Source of the DNA: Defluviicoccus sp.
GTDB lineage: Bacteria > Pseudomonadota > Alphaproteobacteria > Rhodospirillales > Defluviicoccaceae
Assembly (NCBI GenBank): GCA_013414705.1
Contig: CP058705.1
Location: 8,312 to 20,493 of the forward strand
Length of the DNA: 12,182 nt
Reading direction: 5' to 3'
How positions within the stretch are numbered: the first letter of the stretch is position 1; each line of letters opens with the position of its first letter. Positions 1 through 7,881 of the stretch are shown in pieces. The notes beneath the pieces are model-generated. The model searched no databases. It was not told where the DNA came from and saw only the letters and a program-made list of their open reading frames with translations. A program made the position numbers and the translations under genes.

Positions 1-165
1 GCGCCGACCCCGGACGTGGTCGAGCGCAGCTGGAGCGGGCTCGAATGGCGCACCTCCACCTACGATGCCGGTGCGATCACCGGCACGCTCGGCGTCGACG
101 ACCTGGCGCTGGAGGAGTTCCCGTATGCCACCTTCGACGGCCGCTTCAAGGGGCTGTGGCCATGA
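1..165 (+). CDS. Phage tail protein, DUF1833-like (C-terminal part only)
   Basis: The frame is open from the first base to a TGA at 163-165, so only the last 54 residues are seen and the start lies upstream of the window. The visible part contains [20 protein letters not shown] and ends in FKGLWP. An IT(G/A)TLG(V/F)-(D/E)D segment followed by an aromatic, proline-rich tail ending near GL(W/F) is what I expect at the C-terminus of DUF1833 tail proteins. These lie just before the NlpC/P60 peptidase and the tip protein in many siphovirus tail operons. Its stop overlaps the next start as ATGA (162-165), which suggests translational coupling. The family call is by motif and position only. It could be another small tail-tip protein in the same slot, such as a DUF2163-like one. 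Confidence 0.6.
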   Translation, partial: APTPDVVERSWSGLEWRTSTYDAGAITGTLGVDDLALEEFPYATFDGRFKGLWP

Positions 166-611
166 CCCAGCCGCCGGCGTGGGCGGCCGGCTACGTCGGC
201 ATTCCGTTCGCCGATCTCGGGCGCGATCGGTCGGGCTGCGACTGCTGGGGGCTCGCCCGGCTGGTGCTGGCGGAACGCGCCGGGCTCGACCTGCCGTGCT
301 GGGCGACCGCCTACGGCAGCGAGGCGAACGGCCAGGCGGTGCTCGACCTGGCTGCCGGGCAGAAGAGCAGGGGAGCATGGCAGCCGGTGGCTGCCGGCAA
401 CGAGCGCGCCTTCGATCTGGCCGAGATGATCCAGGTGGTGCATGGGCCGGGCGGATGGACGCACGCCCCGGTGCATTGCGGCGTCGTCGTTGCACCCGGC
501 TGGCTGCTGCACGTCGAGCGCGCCACTGCGGCGGTGATTGCCGATTATCGCCGCCAGCCGATCCACAGCCGGATCGTCGGCTTCTGGCGCCATGAGAAGC
601 TGCATGCCTGA
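162..611 (+). CDS. NlpC/P60-family tail-associated cell-wall peptidase
   Basis: The product is 149 residues, the usual size for a siphovirus tail NlpC/P60 peptidase. Such enzymes cut peptide cross-links in peptidoglycan at the tail tip so that DNA can enter. The expected catalytic elements are visible: GCDCWGL with probable nucleophile Cys28, HCGVV with His105, and a downstream LLHVE with His117 as the third polar residue. The N-terminal YVGIPF, leading into a glycine- and cysteine-rich loop, is also typical. I chose ATG 162 because it overlaps the previous stop as ATGA. The longer frame from 45 would add 39 arginine-rich residues that are only the shadow of the upstream gene. The 3' end overlaps the tip protein start by 8 bases. 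The order DUF1833-like, NlpC/P60, J-like is a standard tail-tip operon and supports the call. Confidence 0.85.
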   Translation: MTQPPAWAAGYVGIPFADLGRDRSGCDCWGLARLVLAERAGLDLPCWATAYGSEANGQAVLDLAAGQKSRGAWQPVAAGNERAFDLAEMIQVVHGPGGWTHAPVHCGVVVAPGWLLHVERATAAVIADYRRQPIHSRIVGFWRHEKLHA

Positions 612-2745
612 GCGGATCGAATTTGGCTGCACGCACGCGCGTGTTGCTGTCTCTGCGTGCCCGCATCCGTTCGAGACCAGGCGGTGCGACTATTCCGTCC
701 CTGCCGGGCTCTCGATCGCCGAGATCGTCGAGATCATCCAGCCGGACCCGCTGCTGCGCGCGCACGGCATCGCCCTGATCGGCGAGGCGGTCATCGACCG
801 GGCGCTGTGGTCGCGCATCCGCCCGAAGCCCGGCACACGGCTGACCCTGCGGCTGCTGCCGTCCGGCGGCGGCGGACTGCGCATCGCGCTCACCGTCGTC
901 ATCGCGATTGCAGCGATCGCCGCCACCGTGCTCACCGCCGGTGCGGCGGCACCGCTTAACGCGGCGTGGTTCACGGGAGCGGCCAGCGCGGCCGGCGCAC
1001 TCGCCGGCGCCGCGGTGAGCGTCGCCGGCACCTTGCTGCTGAACACCTTGCTGCCGCCGCCGGCAGCGGAACTCTCCGGCAACTACGGCACCGACACGCC
1101 GTCGTACGCGATCACCGCGCAGCGCAACGATGCGCGGCCGTGGAGCAAGGTGCCGTTCCTGCTCGGGCGCTTCCGGCTGACGCCGCCCTACGCGGCGCTG
1201 CCGTATCGCGAGGTCGTCGGCGGCGAGATCTACTGGCGGGCGCTGTTCGCGCTGTCGCACGGACCGGTGACGATTAGCGAGCTCAAGATCGGCGAGACGC
1301 CGCTGTCCAACTTCCAGGACGTCGCGTGGGAGTTCCACCGCGGCTACTGGCAGCTGCCCGATGCCGGCACATTCGAAGCCGGATCCGGCAGCTTCCCCGG
1401 CAACCCGTCGTTCGGCGACACCTACGCTTGCGTCAGTGCCGGTACTGTTGACGGCACCGCCTACGCGGTCGGCGATACGATCACCTTCAACGGCCTCGAT
1501 GATCCTGCCCGGGCGGCAGCGTGGGATCGCAACCAGAACGTCCCGTTCAGCCTGTTTCCCGATGACGTCTACGACGATCCGCTGAACGTCGCTGTCAGGT
1601 ACGGCACGCCGCAGGTCCGCAGCAGCCGGATCAACGCCGACGAACTGGCGATCGAGCTGATCTTCGAGCGCGGCATCTGCCACATCGAGAACGTGCCGGC
1701 CGGCAAGAAGAAGGACGCCGGCGTCACGGTGAAGATCGAGCAGTCGCCGGCCGGCGCCAATGCCTGGTCGACGGTGCTGATCCGGACGATTACCGGTCGG
1801 CAGACGACGCCGCTTTACTGGGGCCATCGCTGGACAACCACTGAATTTGGTGTGGCGAACGACACCAATGACTGGGACGTGCGGCTCACCCGGCTGAGCG
1901 GCAACGCCGACGAGGAGCGCAACTTCGGCAACTTCAGCTGGTTCGCGCTGCGCACGCTGACCCGCGGCAACCCGGTACCGATCCCAGGCGTGGCGATGAT
2001 CGCGATGCGCATCCGTTCGTCCGAGCAGCTGCAGGGCGTGCTCGACAGCTTCAGCTGCGTCGCCCAAACCATTGCGCGCGACTGGGACGCGCACAGCAGC
2101 ACCTGGCTGTGGCGGCCGACGTCGTCGCCGGCGGCGCTGTTCCGCCACGTTCTGCAGCATCCGCTGCGCGAGCGTCCGGCCACCGACGCGCAGATCGATC
2201 TTGCAAGGCTGGAATATTGGGATGGCATTACCCGGCCGGCAAACCGGGACTTCAACGGCGTCATCGAAGCGAAGGGCTCACTGTACGACGTCCTGGTCAA
2301 GATCGGCCGGGTCGGCCGGGCGATGCCGACGCTGCGCGACCTGCTGTTCTCGGTGATCATCGACGAGCCCAAGAGCGCGCCGGTGCGGCTGTTCACGCCG
2401 CGCAACAGCTGGACCTACGACGCCGAGATGACGCACGCGGCAACGCCGCATGCGTACCGGATCGGCTACGTCGATGCGGCGCAGCAATGGCGGGCCGATG
2501 AAGTCATCGTCTACGACAATGGGTATACGGCTGCGAACGCGACCCGCATCGACAAGGTGGAGTGGCCCGGCATCATCGACCGGGCGCAGGCATGGAAGGA
2601 GGGCGTTTCCATCTGGCGCAGCAGCGGCTGCGCCGGGAGATCCATCACATCACCACCGACTTCGAGCACCTCGCCTGCGAGCGCGGTGACCTGGTCGCCC
2701 TGCAGCACGACGTCATCGCCGTCGGTCTGGCCGCCGGCCGGGTGA
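604..2745 (+). CDS. Host-specificity (J/TipJ-like) tail tip protein, N-terminal part; frameshifted near 2604
   Basis: This is the N-terminal part of the central tail tip protein, which contacts the cell envelope. ATG 604 overlaps the peptidase stop by 8 bases; the longer frame from 538 is a shadow. Residues 1-88 form a beta-rich domain. Two glycine/alanine-rich hydrophobic segments follow (about 92-112 and 126-150), ending in the LLPPP typical of TipJ proteins. Next comes [20 protein letters not shown] and then [18 protein letters not shown], both characteristic of J-like proteins. Coding sense stops around RAQAWKEG at about 2601; the remaining residues to TGA 2745 are out-of-frame sequence. 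The protein resumes in another frame as [13 protein letters not shown]. One extra G in the GGG run near 2601-2603 would rejoin them as KEGRFHLAQ. With two such repairs 604-4285 encodes 1,227 residues, a normal size for the family. Confidence 0.82.
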   Translation: MPERIEFGCTHARVAVSACPHPFETRRCDYSVPAGLSIAEIVEIIQPDPLLRAHGIALIGEAVIDRALWSRIRPKPGTRLTLRLLPSGGGGLRIALTVVIAIAAIAATVLTAGAAAPLNAAWFTGAASAAGALAGAAVSVAGTLLLNTLLPPPAAELSGNYGTDTPSYAITAQRNDARPWSKVPFLLGRFRLTPPYAALPYREVVGGEIYWRALFALSHGPVTISELKIGETPLSNFQDVAWEFHRGYWQLPDAGTFEAGSGSFPGNPSFGDTYACVSAGTVDGTAYAVGDTITFNGLDDPARAAAWDRNQNVPFSLFPDDVYDDPLNVAVRYGTPQVRSSRINADELAIELIFERGICHIENVPAGKKKDAGVTVKIEQSPAGANAWSTVLIRTITGRQTTPLYWGHRWTTTEFGVANDTNDWDVRLTRLSGNADEERNFGNFSWFALRTLTRGNPVPIPGVAMIAMRIRSSEQLQGVLDSFSCVAQTIARDWDAHSSTWLWRPTSSPAALFRHVLQHPLRERPATDAQIDLARLEYWDGITRPANRDFNGVIEAKGSLYDVLVKIGRVGRAMPTLRDLLFSVIIDEPKSAPVRLFTPRNSWTYDAEMTHAATPHAYRIGYVDAAQQWRADEVIVYDNGYTAANATRIDKVEWPGIIDRAQAWKEGVSIWRSSGCAGRSITSPPTSSTSPASAVTWSPCSTTSSPSVWPPAG

Positions 2746-4115
2746 AGGCGAGGACCGAAGACGGAACGACCGTCACCGACGTCACTCTCGACGAGACAGT
2801 GACGATGCAGCACGGCAAGAGCTACGGGCTGCGGTGCCGGCGTGTCGTCTCGGGCGTGATGCGCGTCGATCTCTACCCGCTGCGCACCGTCGACGGGATG
2901 TCGCCGCGGCTGTTCTTCGCGGCACCCCCGCTCGCTGCTGACGGGCCTGCGGTCGGTGACCTCGTCGCGTTCGGCGAATACGACCGTGAAACGCTGCGGG
3001 TACTGGTGCGCGACATCGAGCCGCAGGCGGACCTCACCGCCAGGCTGACGCTGATCGCCGAAGCCCCCGGCATCCACACCGCCGAACAGGGTCCGATCCC
3101 GCCGTACGATCCGGTGGTCACCCGGCCGCGGGCTCTACCGGCGCCCGACGTGCTGGCGATTGCGTCCGACGAGCGTGTGATGCTCGTCACACCCTCGCGC
3201 ACGCTGATGGACCGGGTGCTATTCCAATTGCGGCCAATCGACGTCGAGAACGCCGATCTTGCCGTCATCTACCGGCTGGCCGGCACCTTCGGCGGCTGGC
3301 AGAACGCCACGGTGCAGAAGGAGGGCGCCAGCAGCTATGCGATCGCGGGCGTCACGTCGGGCGAGACCTACGACTTCCGCTTGCAGTACACGCATCCCGA
3401 CGTCTTCTCCTCGCCGGTCACCGCGATCAACAGCTGCGTCGTCATCGGCCGGACGACGCCGCCGGCCGCGCTGCACAACCTGTCGATCGCCGTTGTCGGC
3501 GGCCAGGCGCTGCTGCGCTGGGACCTGCCGCAAGACGTCGACGTGTGCATCGGCGGCTGGATCGCGTTCCGCCACACTCCGGACATCAACGCCGCGACCT
3601 GGCCGAACACCACGTCGCTGGCGCGCACCGTTGCCGGCGATCAGACGCACGTTTACGCACCGCTGAAACCCGGCACCTACTTTGGCCGGGCGTACGACGC
3701 CGATGGCCGGCCGAGTGAACACGCCGTCTCTGTCTCGACCAAGCAGGCCAGCGTGCTGGCGTTCACGCCGCTCGGCGACGTGCAGGAAGATCCGCTGTTC
3801 ACCGGCATGAAAACCAACTGCGTCGTATCCGACGGCGCGCTGCTGCTCGACGACTCGACCTTCGATGCGGTGCCGAACGTCGATGATCTTGCCGATGGGA
3901 CGCGCCCGGCGGTGTCGCCGCATCCGGTGTGTACTACTTCGCCGCCGGCATCGACCTGGGTGTGGTCACCCGGGCGCGGATCACCAGCCGGGTTCTGCTC
4001 GAGGCGTTCAACCAGCACGACTATTGGGATGACCGCGTCGGTGCGATCGACGGCTGGCCGGACATCGACGGTACGTCGGGGGCGTCGGTTGACGCCGCCG
4101 TCTACGGCAAGCTGA
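2562..4115 (+). CDS. Host-specificity (J/TipJ-like) tail tip protein, middle part (frameshift fragment)
   Basis: This open frame carries the middle third of the tip protein. Meaningful sequence starts about 2603 ([20 protein letters not shown]), directly continuing the preceding frame. The nominal GTG at 2562 has no role if the gene is intact. A beta-rich segment ([19 protein letters not shown], typical of gp27-like tip domains) is followed by fibronectin type III-like regions, for example around LPAPDVLAIAS, GVTSGETYDFRLQYT and LLRWDLPQDVDVCIGGW. J-like proteins carry such FnIII modules in their distal part. Sense ends at LADG near 3898; the frame then runs on as low-quality sequence to 4115. 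The true continuation lies one frame over as PGGVAASGVYYFAAGIDLG. One extra G in the GGG run at 3897-3899 restores it. Confidence 0.75.
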   Translation: MARHHRPGAGMEGGRFHLAQQRLRREIHHITTDFEHLACERGDLVALQHDVIAVGLAAGRVKARTEDGTTVTDVTLDETVTMQHGKSYGLRCRRVVSGVMRVDLYPLRTVDGMSPRLFFAAPPLAADGPAVGDLVAFGEYDRETLRVLVRDIEPQADLTARLTLIAEAPGIHTAEQGPIPPYDPVVTRPRALPAPDVLAIASDERVMLVTPSRTLMDRVLFQLRPIDVENADLAVIYRLAGTFGGWQNATVQKEGASSYAIAGVTSGETYDFRLQYTHPDVFSSPVTAINSCVVIGRTTPPAALHNLSIAVVGGQALLRWDLPQDVDVCIGGWIAFRHTPDINAATWPNTTSLARTVAGDQTHVYAPLKPGTYFGRAYDADGRPSEHAVSVSTKQASVLAFTPLGDVQEDPLFTGMKTNCVVSDGALLLDDSTFDAVPNVDDLADGTRPAVSPHPVCTTSPPASTWVWSPGRGSPAGFCSRRSTSTTIGMTASVRSTAGRTSTVRRGRRLTPPSTAS

Positions 4116-4285
4116 CCGACGACGACCCCGCCGTCTCGCCGACCTGGAGTGCGTTTCTGCGCATCGACAGCGCCGAGATCGAGGCCCGCGCCATCGGCGA
4201 GATCGAGTGCCGGCTTTCCACCGCCGATGCGGCGTTCAATCTGCGGCTGACCGAGCTGCGGGTCACCGCCGAACAGATCGTCTGA
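3929..4285 (+). CDS. Host-specificity (J/TipJ-like) tail tip protein, C-terminal part (frameshift fragment)
   Basis: This is the last part of the tip protein. Sense begins around 3899; the GTG at 3929 is only the first start-like codon in this frame. It encodes SGVYYFAAGIDLGVVTRARI, a Y-F-x3-IDLG-x-V-x2-AR pattern expected of a beta-sandwich near the C-terminus of J-like proteins. PTWSAFLRIDSAEIEARAIG and the terminal ECRLSTADAAFNLRLTELRV follow, typical of a distal domain with a strand-rich end. The stop is TGA 4283-4285. The gap to the next gene is 26 bases with a ribosome-binding site. It has no visible ribosome-binding site of its own and almost certainly is not translated separately. It is either the 3' end of a gene interrupted by a sequence error or a remnant of a broken gene. 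Confidence 0.72.
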   Translation: MYYFAAGIDLGVVTRARITSRVLLEAFNQHDYWDDRVGAIDGWPDIDGTSGASVDAAVYGKLTDDDPAVSPTWSAFLRIDSAEIEARAIGEIECRLSTADAAFNLRLTELRVTAEQIV

Positions 4286-4299
4286 TCCAGTCTCACCCC

Positions 4300-4305
4300 G
4301 GAGAA
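4300..4305 (+). promoter_or_regulatory. Ribosome-binding site for the gene at 4312
   Basis: GGAGAA lies 6 bases before ATG 4312, in the short gap after the tip protein stop. It decides this start over the longer frame beginning at 4207, whose extra part overlaps the tip protein. Confidence 0.65.
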
Positions 4306-4311
4306 GCACCG

Positions 4312-4665
4312 ATGCCGGACATTGCTCGCCTGGACGAGAGCCTGCTGCTGGTTGCAATCGACACCGTTCCCGCGGAACAGCATCGCACCGATCCGCAGGC
4401 GCGGACGGTGGCGCTGCCGCCCGGGCACGACATGGCAAGCCGGCTGCGCGCCTACCGCTTCGATTATACCCGCGGCCACTTCATACCGCTGAGTGCCGAG
4501 CCGCTCGATGCCGCCGAACGGGATGCCGGCGAACTGATCGAAGGCATCGTCGAGGCGATCGAGCTGCTCGAAGACGCGCTGGGAGTTGCACTGCCGAAAC
4601 GGACGAAGCGGGCGATTGCCGCTTTCCGCCGGAACACGCCGAAACGCCAGGAGGCCTCGCCGTGA
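4312..4665 (+). CDS. Small phage protein of unknown function between tip protein and fibres
   Basis: The product is 117 residues and I do not recognise it. The start ATG 4312 has a good ribosome-binding site (GGAGAA). The N-terminal half looks mixed alpha/beta (DESLLLVAIDTVP, RAYRFDYTRGHFIPL). Residues about 70-98 form an acidic, leucine- and isoleucine-rich probable helix (ELIEGIVEAIELLEDALG). The last 20 residues are basic (PKRTKRAIAAFRRNTPKRQ). There is no signal peptide and no membrane segment. It overlaps the next gene by 4 bases (GTGA), so the two are probably translated together. Its place between the J-like protein and the collar fibre suits a small fibre-attachment or fibre-assembly protein, but that rests on position alone. 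Confidence 0.7.
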   Translation: MPDIARLDESLLLVAIDTVPAEQHRTDPQARTVALPPGHDMASRLRAYRFDYTRGHFIPLSAEPLDAAERDAGELIEGIVEAIELLEDALGVALPKRTKRAIAAFRRNTPKRQEASP

Positions 4666-5546
4666 CCCAGGCGTCCGATCTTGGCGGCATCGCCAACCAG
4701 CTTGCCGCACTCTTTCGTGCCCGCGTCAACGTCGGCTTCCAGGCGGTCGTAACCCAGCATTACGGTGGTGGCGAGCCGGCGGTGACCTACGCCAACATGG
4801 TGTGGTTCGACAGCGGCACCGATGCGGTGAAGCTGCGCGATCCGACCAATACCAGCTGGGCGGTGATCGGCCAGATCGGCCCGCCGTTCAAGTGGACCGC
4901 GGTGGACCTTCCGCAGACATCGTTCACCACCGGCGACGTCAAGCTGACGTTCAAGACCACCGCCGACAGCGGCTGGGTGATGATGAACGACGGCACGATC
5001 GGCGATGCCGTCTCCGGTGCGACGACACGTGCCCATGCCGATGCCGAAGCGCTGTTCACCCTGCTGTGGAGCAGCGTCAGCGACACCTGGTGCACGCTCT
5101 ACGGCCCTGGTGGTTACACACCGTCGGGACGCGGGGTGTCGGCCGCCACCGACTGGGCGGCGCATCGCCACATTGCGCTGCCGAAGGTGCTCGGCCGGGC
5201 GATCGCCGCCGCCGGCTGGGGTGCCGGCCTGTCGAACGTTCTGCTCGCCGCCCACGGCGGTGCCGAGACCGTGCTGCTCGGTGCCAATCATATTCCTGCA
5301 CACACGCATGGTGCCGGCACGCTGGCAGCCGCATCGGCGGGTGCGCACACCCACGCGGCGGCAACCGCCGGTCCGGCCGTCAGTCCCAACGACGGCTTCT
5401 ACAATGTGGCCAACGGCGGCGGCACCACCGGCTCCGGCGGTGCCCACACCCACACCATTGCCGGTTCCACCGGCTCAGCCGGCGGCGGCGAGGCACACTC
5501 CAATATCCAGCCGACCGCCTACTGCAACGTCATGATCAAGCTGTGA
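4662..5546 (+). CDS. Tail collar / short tail fibre protein with HxH metal-site motifs
   Basis: The product is 294 residues and is probably a trimeric short fibre. It starts with GTG 4662, which overlaps the previous stop as GTGA. Residues about 44-72 (MVWFDSGTDAVKLRDPTNTS) form a W-D-x-K-L-R-x3-NxSW module common near the N-terminus of phage fibres. SGWVMMNDGTIGDAVSGATT (103-122) followed by ADAEALFTLLW is the phage tail-collar signature. The C-terminal third is glycine- and alanine-rich with three HTH motifs (214-216, 229-231, 262-264) and ends in HSNIQPTAYCNVMIKL, matching the NxQP...N-x-I-I/M-K end of collar proteins. In T4 gp12, His-x-His triplets of the trimer bind metal along the axis; a similar role here is an inference. 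The gene is intact, and the tailspike follows after 13 bases. Confidence 0.85.
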   Translation: MTQASDLGGIANQLAALFRARVNVGFQAVVTQHYGGGEPAVTYANMVWFDSGTDAVKLRDPTNTSWAVIGQIGPPFKWTAVDLPQTSFTTGDVKLTFKTTADSGWVMMNDGTIGDAVSGATTRAHADAEALFTLLWSSVSDTWCTLYGPGGYTPSGRGVSAATDWAAHRHIALPKVLGRAIAAAGWGAGLSNVLLAAHGGAETVLLGANHIPAHTHGAGTLAAASAGAHTHAAATAGPAVSPNDGFYNVANGGGTTGSGGAHTHTIAGSTGSAGGGEAHSNIQPTAYCNVMIKL

Positions 5547-5559
5547 GGGAACCGCCCGG

Positions 5560-6777
5560 ATGACGCAATCGGCCGTCTTCGCTGCGGTGCCGACCGGCAG
5601 CGGTCAGCAGGTGCGCGAGGACCTCAACCTCTCCGATCACGCACTGGCGACCGAGCACGAGGGAGCAACCGCACCGTCGCCGACGTACCCGTTCATGCGC
5701 TGGCGCAACGATGCCGCCAAGCTGCTCTATAGGCGCAATGCGGCGAACGCGAGCTGGGAGATCGTCGAAAATTACGGCGCCACTCGCGATCCGAGCACCG
5801 GCGACGATGCCGCCGCCGGCTATGTCGCCGGCGCGATGTGGATCAACGTCGCTGCCGGGCACGTGTTCTTCTGTGCCGATCCGAGCCCGGGTGCTGCGGT
5901 CTGGCTGCAGCCGGGCGGCGCCGGCGGCGGCGGTGCGATCACCGCGGTGTTCGGGCGCACCGGCGCGATCGCCGCACAAGCCGGCGACTATGCCGCCGAC
6001 CAGATCAGCGACGCCGGCGGCAAGGTGATGATGACCGGCGCCGAGCGGGCGGCCTTGGTGGCCATTACCTTCCCCGACAAGATCATCCCGCTGAACGGCA
6101 CCGCCAGCAGCGCCGACAATGCGAACATCCGTGCGGCGATCGCCGCGATCAAGGCGAGCGGCCAGCCGGGCGTGCTGTCGATGTCGGGCGACTTCATGAT
6201 CGGCCATCCGGGCGATCTCAGCGGCATCCATCCCGACACCTGTCCGGAGCTGACGTTTACCGCGCGCGGCGGCTGCCGCTGGTACAAGGGCGTGGCCGCC
6301 ACCACCACCGGGCTCGCCGGCAGCGAGGATCCGGATGACGGCACTGCCTACCGGCTGCTGGAGCACACGACGGACGACGGCCCGGTAATCCGCAAGACGC
6401 TGATCATCGACGGCATCTGCTTCGAGGGCGATCTGCAGACGACGATGAAACAGCTCGGCGACGCCAGCCGGCTGATTGCGCTCGACCATTACGAGCGCCT
6501 TGAGTTCCTCGACGTCACCGCCGGCTGGTCGTCGCAGATGGGCATCAGCGCCAACTTCTGCGATGTCGTCGGCATCCGCGGTCTGCATTTGCACCACATC
6601 GCCCGCGACGGGGTCAATTGCTCGGACAGCTCCGCCGTCTCGTGCGTCGACAGCGACTTCGAGTGGATCCTCGACGACTGCTTCGCCGCCAACCTGTGGG
6701 CGGGCGCGGCCGACGACCCGGGCCAGCAGCGCGCCTTCCTGTTCACCGGCAACCGCATCTACCAGTGCCAGGGGTGA
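5560..6777 (+). CDS. Tailspike (parallel beta-helix), N-terminal and early helix part; frameshifted at 6771-6774
   Basis: The start is ATG 5560, 13 bases after the collar gene and preceded by GAGGGA. The N-terminus holds modules typical of phage fibres: FMRWRNDAAKLLYRRNAANA (45-64), then GYVAGAMWINVAAGHVFF with GAAVWLQP (about 88-117), a GGAGGGG hinge, and ITAVFGRTGAIAAQAGDY (127-144). From about residue 180 the sequence becomes a right-handed parallel beta-helix: short hydrophobic-polar coils such as TLIIDGICFEG, LEFLDVTAGW, VVGIRGLHLHHIARDG and SCVDSDFEWI. This is the pectate-lyase-like fold of tailspike depolymerases. The frame ends at TGA 6775, right after a GGGG run. One more G would read CQGVKFLGAKN and continue the helix in the next frame. 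With all repairs the gene is about 990 residues. Confidence 0.8.
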   Translation: MTQSAVFAAVPTGSGQQVREDLNLSDHALATEHEGATAPSPTYPFMRWRNDAAKLLYRRNAANASWEIVENYGATRDPSTGDDAAAGYVAGAMWINVAAGHVFFCADPSPGAAVWLQPGGAGGGGAITAVFGRTGAIAAQAGDYAADQISDAGGKVMMTGAERAALVAITFPDKIIPLNGTASSADNANIRAAIAAIKASGQPGVLSMSGDFMIGHPGDLSGIHPDTCPELTFTARGGCRWYKGVAATTTGLAGSEDPDDGTAYRLLEHTTDDGPVIRKTLIIDGICFEGDLQTTMKQLGDASRLIALDHYERLEFLDVTAGWSSQMGISANFCDVVGIRGLHLHHIARDGVNCSDSSAVSCVDSDFEWILDDCFAANLWAGAADDPGQQRAFLFTGNRIYQCQG

Positions 6778-7376
6778 AGTTCCTGGGTGCGAAGAACGTC
6801 CTCGTTGCCAACAACATCTTTCGCGCGCCGATGAACTACGCCGTCTATGCCGGCTCCGACGCGTCGTTCGGCGAGGGCGTCCGGCCGCTGCAGGACATCG
6901 TCATCGCCAACAACCAGATCACCGACCTGATCACGTCGGATCGCTACGGCAACCCGTACCCGATCGACACCGCGATCCTCATCAGCCAGTGGGACGCCGC
7001 ACCGGAGAACGTACTCATCCGTGCCAACACTCTGGCGCAGCGTACGGCCACGACCGGCAAGAGCTGGTCGGATCTCAGGCTGCGCGGCATTGCCGGCGAG
7101 AACCGGCAGTTCCGGCTGCAGCCCGACGGCAGCGTCGTCTGGTACGACGGCACTCGTCGACGAGGCGTTCGTCGGCAGCGGCACGGCGATCCGTATCGAG
7201 GCGCCGAACGGTCTCGACCGGATTACGTTCAGCATCGAGGACAACGACTGGGCCGGGTTCTCCAACGACGAGATTGGCCGCTCGACGATCCTGTGGAGCG
7301 GCTCTCATACCTGGGCGCCGCCGCAGGCACTGAGCGAGGTTCCGCTTGGTGCCTCCGCTCGGATGACCGGCCTTGA
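6618..7376 (+). CDS. Tailspike (parallel beta-helix), middle part (frameshift fragment)
   Basis: Real sequence in this frame runs from about 6776 to 7150; the upstream part from 6618 and the arginine-rich tail after 7150 are out of frame. It encodes VKFLGAKNVLVANNIFRAP, VRPLQDIVIANNQITDLI and ENVLIRANTLAQRT. The repeating N-V-L/I-V/I-x-N-N/T pattern gives beta-helix coils with asparagine ladders, and it continues the helix from the preceding frame without a gap. Such helices in tailspikes usually bind and often cut surface polysaccharide. I cannot assign catalytic acids from sequence alone. Sense ends at FRLQPDGSVVWYDG; the continuation is ALVDEAFVGSG in another frame. That requires either one fewer base or two more bases near 7148-7152. 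There is no credible separate start. Confidence 0.68.
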   Translation: MLGQLRRLVRRQRLRVDPRRLLRRQPVGGRGRRPGPAARLPVHRQPHLPVPGVKFLGAKNVLVANNIFRAPMNYAVYAGSDASFGEGVRPLQDIVIANNQITDLITSDRYGNPYPIDTAILISQWDAAPENVLIRANTLAQRTATTGKSWSDLRLRGIAGENRQFRLQPDGSVVWYDGTRRRGVRRQRHGDPYRGAERSRPDYVQHRGQRLGRVLQRRDWPLDDPVERLSYLGAAAGTERGSAWCLRSDDRP

Positions 7377-7881
7377 TGCCCGCGGCTATCGGCTGATCCG
7401 GCTGGTTGCCACCACCGGCGGCCAAGGCGGGCTGGCCGCAACCCGGCTGGTGCTCCGCTACTCGGTAGACGGCGGCGTGCTCTGGGCGGACACCGGCGCC
7501 GAAGTGGCGATCGACGGCAGTGCCGAGGCCACCTTCTGGGGCGGCTGGGCGGAGATGCCGGACGCGCTCCGCCAGAGCATCGACGTGCAGCTGTCGGTGT
7601 GGACCGCCGACGGCAACGGCGCGGTCCAGCTCACCCTGAGCGATCTCTCGGTCGATATCGAGAACCTGGAGCGGACCAGCGCCGCGCGGCTGCTGCCGCG
7701 GCAGATCACCCCGACGAGGCCGGCGATCCGGTCGGCACCGCGCTGCGCAGCTTCTCGCCCGCCGACGTCGCAAGGATTGCCAGCGCCTACGGCGGCGAGG
7801 GTAGTTCGCAGCCCGCCTTCGCCAAAATCGCGGTCTCCGGACAGACGACGGTGCAGGCCGACGCGGCGCTCGACACGCTGA
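7021..7881 (+). CDS. Tailspike C-terminal beta-sandwich part (frameshift fragment)
   Basis: Real coding in this frame runs from about 7152 to 7709. It encodes ALVDEAFVGSGTAIRIEAP, FSIEDNDWAGFSNDEIGRS, YRLIRLVATTGGQGGLAATR and IDVQLSVWTADGNGAVQLTL. These are alternating strands with aromatic residues, as expected of a beta-sandwich that trimerises or binds carbohydrate after a tailspike helix. I do not recognise a named family. The stretch before 7152 is the shadow of the beta-helix, and after 7712 it reads as proline- and serine-rich non-sense. The frame breaks at a CCCC run (7709-7712). One more C gives ITPDEAGDPVG, which continues in the next frame. Confidence 0.62.
   Translation: MPTLWRSVRPRPARAGRISGCAALPARTGSSGCSPTAASSGTTALVDEAFVGSGTAIRIEAPNGLDRITFSIEDNDWAGFSNDEIGRSTILWSGSHTWAPPQALSEVPLGASARMTGLDARGYRLIRLVATTGGQGGLAATRLVLRYSVDGGVLWADTGAEVAIDGSAEATFWGGWAEMPDALRQSIDVQLSVWTADGNGAVQLTLSDLSVDIENLERTSAARLLPRQITPTRPAIRSAPRCAASRPPTSQGLPAPTAARVVRSPPSPKSRSPDRRRCRPTRRSTR

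Noticed and set aside
60..632. Long minus-strand frames throughout the tail operon
   Set aside because: They are arginine-, proline- and alanine-rich shadows typical of GC-rich coding DNA, lying opposite well-supported genes.
2595..2610. Programmed ribosomal frameshift in the tip protein
   Set aside because: No X-XXY-YYZ slippery heptamer at the join, and known tail frameshifts affect tail assembly chaperone genes upstream, not the J-like protein.
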